Assembly (NCBI GenBank): GCA_016190145.1
Contig: JACPRD010000149.1
Coordinates: 1 to 43,583, forward strand
Direction: 5' to 3'
Length of the DNA stretch: 43,583 nt
DNA from: Planctomycetota bacterium
Lineage (GTDB): Bacteria > Planctomycetota > MHYJ01 > WSZJ01
Within the stretch, counting starts at the first letter, position 1, and each line of letters begins with the position of its first letter. Shown here piece by piece: positions 1 to 6,275 of the stretch. The translations under genes were made by a program, and so were the position numbers. Under the pieces are notes generated by a model. That model ran no database searches, was not told where the DNA came from, and worked only from the letters and a program-made list of their open reading frames with translations.

Positions 1-100
1 CCCCCAGGCCCCCCCTCCTCCCGCGGAACCCCCGGCCGAGGAACCCCCCAAGTCGTTCGATGACGAACCTCCCCCTCATGATTCCCAGGAGCCTTTCTAA
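1..100 (+). CDS. ssb: Probable single-stranded DNA-binding protein, C-terminal end only
   Basis: An open frame enters from the left edge and stops at TAA 98-100. Only about 32 residues are visible: a proline- and glutamate-rich, disordered stretch ending in the residues DSQEPF. Bacterial SSB proteins end in an acidic tail tipped with Pro-Phe that recruits replication and repair partners, and this ending fits, though it is less acidic than the common DDDIPF. The main support is position: it lies three bases upstream of rpsR, as in the conserved rpsF-ssb-rpsR-rplI-dnaB order. The OB-fold is outside the window, so the identification is an inference. Confidence 0.6.
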   Translation, partial: PQAPPPPAEPPAEEPPKSFDDEPPPHDSQEPF

Positions 101-103
101 GTC

Positions 104-427
104 ATGCTGAAGCCCAGAGAACGTTCCGAACGCAAGCCCGACAGAGATGACCCCGGCCTCGGGATCGACGAGGGCGGCGAAGCAGGAGCCGCGGGCAAGA
201 AGAAGTACCGGAAGTTCCGCAAGGACAACCGGTGCCGTTTCTGCCGCGAAAAAGGAAAGCAGTCCAGGGTGGACTACAAGGACATCCACATTCTCCAGAA
301 ACTCTGCACGGCCCAGGGAAAACTCTTCAGCCGCAAGCGCTCCGGTAACTGCGCGCGCCATCAGCGCGCGGTGAAATGGGCGGTGAAGCGGGCTCGGTAC
401 CTGGCGCTGCTGCCGTTTGTCGGGTAA
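104..427 (+). CDS. rpsR: 30S ribosomal protein bS18
   Basis: This is a 107-residue ribosomal protein of the 30S platform, next to bS6. The family core is plain from about residue 36 onward: the VDYKDIHIL segment, the basic KLFSRKRSG stretch and the RALAL-type ending (ARYLALLPFV). The first 33 or so residues are an extra charged, glycine-containing extension; typical bS18 is 75-90 residues. Cysteines in CRFC, LCTAQ and CARH match the zinc-binding (C+) form of the protein. An AGGAG at 87-91 lies upstream of the ATG. It follows ssb by three bases and precedes rplI by 12, so the genes are almost certainly cotranscribed. Confidence 0.97.
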   Translation: MLKPRERSERKPDRDDPGLGIDEGGEAGAAGKKKYRKFRKDNRCRFCREKGKQSRVDYKDIHILQKLCTAQGKLFSRKRSGNCARHQRAVKWAVKRARYLALLPFVG

Positions 428-439
428 AGGGGCGCGAAC

Positions 440-1141
440 ATGGCGACGAAGGTCCTGCTGTGGCAGACGATCGACAAGCTGGGGAAGCGTGGCGACCAGG
501 TCACGGTGGCGGACGGCTACGCGCGGAACTACCTGTATCCGCGGCGGCTGGCGACGCCGGCGACGGGGGGCGCGGCGCGGGAGTTCAAGGCTTCGGCCCG
601 CAAGGCGGAGAAGGTGGAGCACGAGATCAAGAAGCAGTACAGCGCGCTGGCCGCGGAGGTCGGGAACTCGCACGTGACGGTGGAAATGCTGGCGAACGCG
701 GAAGGCGTGCTGTTCGGCAGCGTGACGCCGTCGACGGTCGCCGAGGCGCTCAAGCGGGCGGGCCTCGAGGTCAACGGGAAGTACATCCTGATCGAGACCG
801 CCATCAAGAACCTGGGCGACTACACGATCACCGTGCGGTTCCACCCCGAGGTGCAGGCGAAGCTGAAGCTCACCGTGGCGCCATCGAAGGCGGAGGCGGC
901 GAAGGAAGACACGGACGAGGAGAACCCGTTCACGAAGGGAATCAGCGTGGACGAGGCGGAGCGCGGGGATCCGAAGCTCCGGGGGAAGCGTCCGAAGAAA
1001 AAGAAGGAGGGGGAGGATCGGAAGCCGGGCGGGGCGAAGAAGGAGGGTGGCGAGGCCGCCGCCGCCGCGCCGGCCGAGGCCGGCGGGGAGAAGAAGGAAA
1101 GCGCTCCGAAGGCCGAGAAGCCCGCAGAGAAGAAGAAGTAG
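440..1141 (+). CDS. rplI: 50S ribosomal protein bL9 with long charged C-terminal extension
   Basis: This 50S stalk-base protein has the diagnostic N-terminal domain (DKLGKRGDQVTVADGYARNYL, roughly residues 11-31), a central helix and a recognisable C-terminal domain ending near residue 148. Usual bL9 is about 150 residues; this one is 233. The extra 85 or so residues are very rich in Lys, Glu, Ala and Gly and look disordered, with no sign of a folded domain. The frame is open throughout and ends just before an intrinsic terminator, so the tail is not a read-through artefact. Its role is unknown; binding RNA or a protein partner is only a guess. Confidence 0.95.
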   Translation: MATKVLLWQTIDKLGKRGDQVTVADGYARNYLYPRRLATPATGGAAREFKASARKAEKVEHEIKKQYSALAAEVGNSHVTVEMLANAEGVLFGSVTPSTVAEALKRAGLEVNGKYILIETAIKNLGDYTITVRFHPEVQAKLKLTVAPSKAEAAKEDTDEENPFTKGISVDEAERGDPKLRGKRPKKKKEGEDRKPGGAKKEGGEAAAAAPAEAGGEKKESAPKAEKPAEKKK

Positions 1142-1157
1142 TCCTGCAGGAATCCAG

Positions 1158-1186
1158 GGACCCCGCGGCGACGCGGGGTCCTTTTT
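1158..1186 (+). terminator. Intrinsic terminator after rplI
   Basis: A perfect 10-bp GC-rich stem (1158-1167 with 1172-1181) closes on a GCGA tetraloop and is followed at once by five T residues (1182-1186). It lies 16 bases after the rplI stop codon and 60 bases before dnaB. It should end the ssb-rpsR-rplI transcript, or partly attenuate read-through into dnaB. Confidence 0.9.
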
Positions 1187-1246
1187 GTTCCTGCCTCCGG
1201 CGTTCCGCGATGTAAGTTATCCGCTTCCCAATCGTCGGCGCTTCCC

Positions 1247-3877
1247 ATGCCCTCCCCCGAAGAACGACTCCAGCCGCAGAACCTCGAAGCCGAGCAGTGC
1301 CTGCTCGGCTCGCTGCTGCTCGACTCGACGCAGATCCACGAGGTGGACTCGAAGGTCGACGGGGGCAGCTTCTACCAGAAGAAGCACGGCACGCTGTTCC
1401 AGGCGATCGCCGTGCTGGCCAACGAAGGCAAGCCGGTGGACGCGGTCCTGCTGCGCGAGGAGCTGTCGCGGCGCGGGTTGCTGGAGGAGGTGGGCGGGAA
1501 CGAGTACCTGCTCGCGCTCGTGAACTCGGTTCCCTCGGCCGCGAACGCCGAGTACTACGCGGACATCGTGCGCGAGAAGGCTCTGGTGCGCGGTTACATC
1601 CAGGCGGCGACGGAGATATTGCGCAAGGCGTACGACGCCTCGACGTCGTCGGAGGATCTCTCCGTCCTCGCCGAGCAGGAGATCTTCAAGATCAGCCAGG
1701 GGCAGACTTCGACCGCGACCCCGATCCACAAGATTCTCGGCCCCGTCTTCAACCGGATCCTGGCGCTTCGCGACCGCGCGCGGCGCATCACGGGCGTTCC
1801 GACGGGCTACTACCTGCTCGACGACATGATCAGCGGCCTTCAGCCGGCGCAGCTGCTCATCGTGGCGGGCCGGCCGTCGATGGGGAAGTCGAGTTTCGCC
1901 CTGAACATCGTCGAGCACGTCGCCATCAAGGAGCAGCAGCCGGTCCTGGTCTTCTCGCTCGAAATGCAGGGCCAGCAGGTGGCGCAGAACATGATCTGCA
2001 GCCACGCGCGCATTGACGCCCACAAGGTGCGCAAGGGGACGATCTCGGAGGACGAGAAGGCGCGCCTGGTCGAAACCGCCACGGGCTTTTCGAGCGCCCC
2101 CATTTTCATCGACGACTCCGCGGGCCTCACCGTCAACCAGATCCGCTCCCGCGCGCGCCGCTTCCATCTGAAGGAAAAGCTCGCACTGATCATCATCGAC
2201 TACATGCAGCTGATCGAGGTGAAGAGCGCCGAGGCGGGGTCGCGTTTCGACAACCGGCAGACGGAGATCAGCTACATTTCGCGATCGCTCAAGGGCCTGG
2301 CCCGCGAGCTCAACGTGCCGGTGATGGCGCTGTCGCAGCTGAATCGCGAGGTGGAGAAGCGGACGGACCACCGGCCGATGCTGGCGGATCTGCGGGAGTG
2401 CGTTACGGGCGACACGCTGGTCCTGCTGGTGTCGGGGGAACGCGTGCCGATCCGCGAGCTGGTGGGACGATCGCCCAGGGTTGTTTCGATGACGTCAGAA
2501 GGAAAACTCACGACGGCGCTGGCGGACCGGGTGTGGCGCGTGGGTGAGCGGGCAGTTTGCGAGGTCAGATTGGCCAGCGGTCGCACGATTCGAGCCACCG
2601 CCGAGCACCGCCTGATGGGGGCCGGCGGATGGGTCCGCGTCGGCGAACTGGCGCCCGGGGACCGCCTCGCGCTTGCTCGCAGAATCCCGGCGCCCACGGA
2701 CTCCATCAAGTGGTCGCCCGCACGGGTCGCACTGCTCGGCCATCTCATCGGAGACGGCAGTTACCTCAGCGGCCAGCCCATGCGGTACACGACGAGCTCC
2801 GAAGACAACAGCCGCCTCGTGCGCGACGCTGCAAGGCGCGAGTTCGGCGCGACGGTCAAACGATATGCTGGTCGGCGCACATGGCACCAGTTGCTGATCA
2901 GCGGCAACGGAAACCGCTGGCACCCGGCGGGCGTGAATCAGTGGCTTCGCGAGTTGGGGATATTCGGACAGCGGTCGTGGCAGAAAAGGGTGCCGCTCCA
3001 GGCCTTCCTCCTCCGCGACGAACAGACAGCATTGCTCCTGAGGCATCTCTGGGCGACCGACGGGACGATTTCCCCGCGGAGGAAGGGGCCCGGCAGCCAC
3101 GCGGTCAACTATTCGACCAACAGCCCGGGACTTGCCCTGGATGTCGCGGCGCTCCTCGCGAGGCTGGGCATCGTGGCGCGCATCCACGAGCTGAAGCAAG
3201 GTCGTCACCGGCCGATGAAGGTTGTTTCGGTGACAGGTGCATCGCAACAGCGGCGTTTTCTGGAAATCGTCGGCGCCTTCGGCCCGAAAGTTCCCGATGC
3301 CAAGCGGCTGAAGTCGCTGGTCGAGGACCTTGCGGATAACACCAACGTGGACACGCTTCCCCGGCAGACCTTCGAAAGCGTCCGGTCGCGCATGCGGGAG
3401 CAGGGCATTTCTCACCGACGGATGGCGAAACTGCGCGGGACGTCGTATGGCGGGTCGGCACACTTCAAGTTCAGCCCCTCGCGCAGCACGCTGGCGGAGT
3501 ACGCTGAGATTCTTGATGACGACGAACTTAGGGCGCAGTGCGCCAGCGACTTGTTCTGGGACCGTGTTCTGGCCGTCCGCCCGGCAGGTCGGGAAGTTGT
3601 GTTTGATCTCACGGTTCCGGGAACCTCATCCTGGCTGGCGGACGGAATCGTGAGTCACAATTCCGGAGCCATCGAACAGGACGCTGACGTGGTGATGCTG
3701 CTCCATCGCGCGGGGTACTACCGCGATTCGGGGCGGGAGGACGACACCGAGGCGGAGGTGATCATCGCCAAGCAGCGGTCGGGCCCGGTGGGGAAGGTGG
3801 AGCTGCGGTGGTTCAAGCAATTCACGCGGTTCGACAACGCGGCGGCGGTGCACGAAGAGGCGGAGGCGGAGGCGTAG
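1247..3877 (+). CDS. dnaB: Replicative DNA helicase DnaB, intein-containing precursor
   Basis: The precursor is 876 residues; removing the intein (385-805) leaves a helicase of 455 residues, the normal DnaB size. The N-terminal domain starts with the typical QNLEAEQCLLGSLLLD. The RecA-like motor has Walker A GRPSMGKSS (residues 208-216), the Walker B-like LIIIDYMQLI, and the motif-4 region DLRE...SGAIEQDADVV that the intein splits. The ring-shaped hexamer unwinds DNA at the fork. The start is supported by family alignment only; no clear Shine-Dalgarno is seen. It follows the rplI terminator, so a separate promoter in 1187-1246 is likely, but I could not recognise one. Confidence 0.96.
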   Translation: MPSPEERLQPQNLEAEQCLLGSLLLDSTQIHEVDSKVDGGSFYQKKHGTLFQAIAVLANEGKPVDAVLLREELSRRGLLEEVGGNEYLLALVNSVPSAANAEYYADIVREKALVRGYIQAATEILRKAYDASTSSEDLSVLAEQEIFKISQGQTSTATPIHKILGPVFNRILALRDRARRITGVPTGYYLLDDMISGLQPAQLLIVAGRPSMGKSSFALNIVEHVAIKEQQPVLVFSLEMQGQQVAQNMICSHARIDAHKVRKGTISEDEKARLVETATGFSSAPIFIDDSAGLTVNQIRSRARRFHLKEKLALIIIDYMQLIEVKSAEAGSRFDNRQTEISYISRSLKGLARELNVPVMALSQLNREVEKRTDHRPMLADLRECVTGDTLVLLVSGERVPIRELVGRSPRVVSMTSEGKLTTALADRVWRVGERAVCEVRLASGRTIRATAEHRLMGAGGWVRVGELAPGDRLALARRIPAPTDSIKWSPARVALLGHLIGDGSYLSGQPMRYTTSSEDNSRLVRDAARREFGATVKRYAGRRTWHQLLISGNGNRWHPAGVNQWLRELGIFGQRSWQKRVPLQAFLLRDEQTALLLRHLWATDGTISPRRKGPGSHAVNYSTNSPGLALDVAALLARLGIVARIHELKQGRHRPMKVVSVTGASQQRRFLEIVGAFGPKVPDAKRLKSLVEDLADNTNVDTLPRQTFESVRSRMREQGISHRRMAKLRGTSYGGSAHFKFSPSRSTLAEYAEILDDDELRAQCASDLFWDRVLAVRPAGREVVFDLTVPGTSSWLADGIVSHNSGAIEQDADVVMLLHRAGYYRDSGREDDTEAEVIIAKQRSGPVGKVELRWFKQFTRFDNAAAVHEEAEAEA
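2399..3661 (+). mobile_element. DnaB intein with LAGLIDADG homing endonuclease
   Basis: Residues 385-805 of the DnaB frame form an in-frame insertion of 421 residues. It begins with Cys385 (CVTGDTLV, block A) and has a block B threonine/histidine segment (RATAEHRL). It ends with block F and VSHN (His804-Asn805), followed by Ser806 as the +1 nucleophile. All catalytic splicing residues are therefore present. Two LAGLIDADG motifs are visible: LLGHLIGDGSY near 496-506 (Asp503) and LLRHLWATDGT near 597-607 (Asp605). The endonuclease thus looks potentially active and the element mobile. The insertion lies between Glu384 and Ser806, in the same conserved DLRESG-IEQDAD loop that hosts known DnaB inteins. 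Confidence 0.95.
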
Positions 3878-3880
3878 GGG

Positions 3881-4627
3881 GTGGAGCTTCCTTCCGCGGA
3901 CCATCGGCCGTGGCCCCTGCCTTCGGGGCCGTGGGTGATGAAGCAGTCGTGGTGCGACCTCCTGTTCGCGCACTGGCCGGTTCCGGTTGACGCGGTGCGT
4001 CACAAGGTGCCGGCGGGGCTCCAGGTGGACGTCTTCGGCGGAAGCGCGTGGATCGCGGTGGTGCCGTTCCGGATGGCGGACGTGCGGCTGCGCGCGCTGC
4101 CGACGGTGCCTGGCACGGGCGAGTTCCTGGAGCTGAACGTCCGCACGTATGTCACGGCGGAGGGAAAGCCCGGCGTGTGGTTCTTCAGCCTCGACGCCGA
4201 AAGCCCCGTCGCGGTGGCGGCGGCGCGGACGTGGTTCGGGCTGCCTTACTGGCGGGCGGAGATGTCGCTCCGGCGCGAGGACGGGGCGATCGAGTACGCC
4301 AGCCGCCGGACGCACAAGGGGGCGCCCCCGGCGGAACTCCGGGCGCGGTACGCGCCGGCGGGGGAAGCGTTCCGGTCGGCTCCCGGGACGCTGGAGCACT
4401 TCCTGACCGAGCGCTACTGCCTCTACGCGCCCTCCGGACGCGGACTCGTGCGCGGCGAAGTCCACCACGCGCCCTGGCCGCTCCGGCGCGCCGAAGCGGA
4501 CCTGCGCGTCAACACCATGGCCGAGGCGGCCGGGTTTGCGCTTCCGGAGACGCCCCCGCACCTCCTGTTCGCGGACCGGATCGAGACGGTCGTCTGGGCG
4601 CCGCGGCGGCTTGACGCAAAAGCGTGA
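3881..4627 (+). CDS. DUF2071 (YqjF-like) family protein
   Basis: A 248-residue protein that matches the DUF2071/COG3361 pattern, related in fold to acetoacetate decarboxylase. It has [16 protein letters not shown], then [17 protein letters not shown], a LNVRTYV strand, [11 protein letters not shown] and the final [12 protein letters not shown]. The biochemical function of this family is not established. The first possible start is GTG 3881, three bases after dnaB and behind a GGAGG-like stretch; ATG 3938 (residue 20) is the alternative and gives the usual family N-terminus. The stop overlaps the next gene's GTG by four bases, so the two are translationally coupled. Confidence 0.85.
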   Translation: MELPSADHRPWPLPSGPWVMKQSWCDLLFAHWPVPVDAVRHKVPAGLQVDVFGGSAWIAVVPFRMADVRLRALPTVPGTGEFLELNVRTYVTAEGKPGVWFFSLDAESPVAVAAARTWFGLPYWRAEMSLRREDGAIEYASRRTHKGAPPAELRARYAPAGEAFRSAPGTLEHFLTERYCLYAPSGRGLVRGEVHHAPWPLRRAEADLRVNTMAEAAGFALPETPPHLLFADRIETVVWAPRRLDAKA

Positions 4628-5331
4628 GGCCGGAGGGGCGGGACGCGACAATGCGGCGCATGCCCGAGCCCCGGCACATTCCCTACGAACTCCCGCGGAT
4701 GGCGGACGCCGAGGGGGTGGCGCGCGGCCGCGAGTTTCTCGCGGAGCTGCTGCGGCGCCGGAGCGTCCGCGACTTCGCGCCCGACCCGGTGCCGCGCGAG
4801 ATGGTCGAGCTCGCCATCCGCGCTGCCGCGAGCGCGCCCTCCGGCGCGAACCGTCAGCCCTGGACGTTCGTGGCGGTCGGCGATCCCGCCGTAAAACGCG
4901 AGATCCGGGCCGCCGCGGAGGCCGAGGAGCGGGAGAGCTACGAGGGGGGGCGCATGCCGCCGGAGTGGCTCGAGGCCCTGCGTCCGCTGGGGACGGACTG
5001 GCACAAACCGTTTCTCGAAACCGCTCCCTGGCTGGTGGCCGTGTTCGCGGAACAGCATGGGGTGGATCCCGATGGATCGGTCCGGAAGAACTACTACGTC
5101 GCCGAGAGCGTCGGGATCGCCTGCGGATTTTTCATCGCGGCCCTGCACCGGATGGGACTCGCCACGCTGACGCACACGCCGAGTCCGATGCGGTTCCTGT
5201 CGCAGATCCTGAAGAGACCGGCGAACGAGAAGCCGTACATTCTCTTTCCGGTGGGGCATCCCTTACCCGGGTGCCGCGTTCCGGACATCGGCCGAAAGGG
5301 CTTTGACGAGGTGGCGGCCTGGATCATGTGA
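4624..5331 (+). CDS. Nitroreductase-family flavoprotein
   Basis: A 235-residue FMN-dependent oxidoreductase of the nitroreductase superfamily. FMN-binding landmarks are RRRSVRDF (residues 44-51) and [11 protein letters not shown] (70-80). The distal segment with [10 protein letters not shown] and [16 protein letters not shown] resembles the iodotyrosine deiodinase/BluB-like branch more than NfsA/NfsB. The substrate is not evident. GTG 4624 overlaps the previous stop (GTGA), which suits the coupling used throughout this window. ATG 4651 or 4660 are shorter alternatives and would remove a poorly conserved leader. The stop overlaps the next gene by four bases. Confidence 0.85.
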   Translation: MRPEGRDATMRRMPEPRHIPYELPRMADAEGVARGREFLAELLRRRSVRDFAPDPVPREMVELAIRAAASAPSGANRQPWTFVAVGDPAVKREIRAAAEAEERESYEGGRMPPEWLEALRPLGTDWHKPFLETAPWLVAVFAEQHGVDPDGSVRKNYYVAESVGIACGFFIAALHRMGLATLTHTPSPMRFLSQILKRPANEKPYILFPVGHPLPGCRVPDIGRKGFDEVAAWIM

Positions 5332-5618
5332 AATGTCTGGAGTGCGGAACGGACCTCGGCGAAATCGGGCGGCGCGAGGCCTTCATCAGCGTGTTCGTCT
5401 TCGGCGACGAGGAGACGCGCTCGTGGTTCCGGTGCGCGGCGTGCGGCCTCTGGACGGTGGAGCTGTACTACGACCGGTTCATGGGGGATTCGGAAATCTC
5501 GTTCCAGGGTCCGATCGGTGACGAGGCGGGGCGGCGCGAGGTGGAGAAGATCCGGCGCTGCCCGGACCCGGGGAACAAGTGGTGCGAGTGCGAAGTGCAC
5601 CGGGAGCTGGGGAAGTAG
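5328..5618 (+). CDS. Small zinc-ribbon protein of unknown function
   Basis: A 96-residue protein starting at a GTG that overlaps the previous stop (GTGA). Cys3-x2-Cys6 and Cys36-x2-Cys39 look like the two knuckles of a zinc ribbon. A further cluster (Cys78, Cys86, Cys88, His91) could bind a second metal. No catalytic motif is recognisable. Tight coupling to the nitroreductase and DUF2071 genes suggests a shared transcript, but does not reveal its job. Confidence 0.75.
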   Translation: MKCLECGTDLGEIGRREAFISVFVFGDEETRSWFRCAACGLWTVELYYDRFMGDSEISFQGPIGDEAGRREVEKIRRCPDPGNKWCECEVHRELGK

Positions 5619-5630
5619 GAGATCTTCCGG

Positions 5631-6227
5631 CTACTTCCGGTTCCGCAACCCCTCCACGAACAGCTCCGCGAAATCCGCGGCGACTTCCTCGCTCGTCCGC
5701 GTCCCCTCCGGCCGGAACCACGTGATGGTCCAGTTGACGGCGCCGAGGATGGCGCGGGCGGCGGTGGGGGCGTCGACGGGGCGGAAATCACGGCGGCGGA
5801 CGCCTTCGGCGATCGTGCGGCGGAACTCGGCTTCGTAGCGGTCGCGCTTGGCGACGAGGAGCTTCCAGCGGCGGCGGTCGAGGGAGTCCGTCTGGATGTG
5901 GGCGGCGTTGCCCGCCAGCTCGTCCAGCATGCACGACATCTGCGAGCGGATCAGGTCCCGGAGCCGCGCGGCCGGCGGCGCGCCGGTGCGCCGGATGCGC
6001 GCGGCGTCGGAGAGCATGCGGTCGAGGGAGTAGTTCTGGCAGAAGAAAAGGATGTCCTGCTTGTCGCGGAACCAGTAGTAGAGGGAGCCCTTGGTCATGC
6101 CGAGGGCGCCGGCGATGTCCTCCGTAGTGGCCGCGGCGAAGCCCTTGCGGCGGAAGACGGCCGCGGCCGCCCGGGCGACGTCGAGACGGCGCTGAAGAGC
6201 CCTTCGGGATTTTGAATCAGCTTTCAA
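5631..6227 (-). CDS. TetR-family transcriptional regulator
   Basis: A 198-residue repressor-type protein. The N-terminal helix-turn-helix lies at about residues 33-52 (TTEDIAGALGMTKGSLYYWF), preceded by the usual helix with FRRKGF. The rest is an all-helical ligand-binding and dimer domain ending LFVEGLRNRK. The only reasonable start is TTG 6227, because no ATG or GTG lies in frame before the DNA-binding domain. The gene is divergent from the aldehyde oxidoreductase gene, with 48 bases between them. Its start codon sits inside a TTTGAA palindrome that also overlaps the divergent -35 box, which suggests autoregulation and control of the AOR-HEAT operon. The ligand is unknown. Confidence 0.9.
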   Translation of the reverse strand: MKADSKSRRALQRRLDVARAAAAVFRRKGFAAATTEDIAGALGMTKGSLYYWFRDKQDILFFCQNYSLDRMLSDAARIRRTGAPPAARLRDLIRSQMSCMLDELAGNAAHIQTDSLDRRRWKLLVAKRDRYEAEFRRTIAEGVRRRDFRPVDAPTAARAILGAVNWTITWFRPEGTRTSEEVAADFAELFVEGLRNRK

Positions 6228-6236
6228 ATTTTTGAA
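6211..6236. promoter_or_regulatory. Candidate TetR operator: three TTTGAA half-sites
   Basis: TTTGAA at 6211-6216, its reverse complement TTCAAA at 6223-6228 and TTTGAA again at 6231-6236 form two nested inverted repeats with spacers of 6 and 2 bases. The array covers the first codons of the TetR gene and the -35 box of the divergent AOR promoter, where a repressor would block both. Assignment to this TetR protein is inferred from position. Confidence 0.6.
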
Positions 6237-6260
6237 CGCCCGGTATGGGTTTGGTAGGAT
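6232..6260 (+). promoter_or_regulatory. Sigma-70-type promoter for the AOR gene
   Basis: TTGAAC (6232-6237) and TAGGAT (6255-6260) are separated by exactly 17 bases and would start transcription near 6267, just before the AOR start. The same pair type (TTGATC-17-TAGGAT) occurs before the radical SAM genes on the other strand. The -35 box overlaps the candidate operator. Confidence 0.55.
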
Positions 6261-6275
6261 GGTCCCAGGTTCCAG

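Noticed and set aside
1217..2371. A 384-codon minus-strand frame opposite dnaB
   Set aside because: It is antisense to a well-conserved helicase gene and has no domain pattern.
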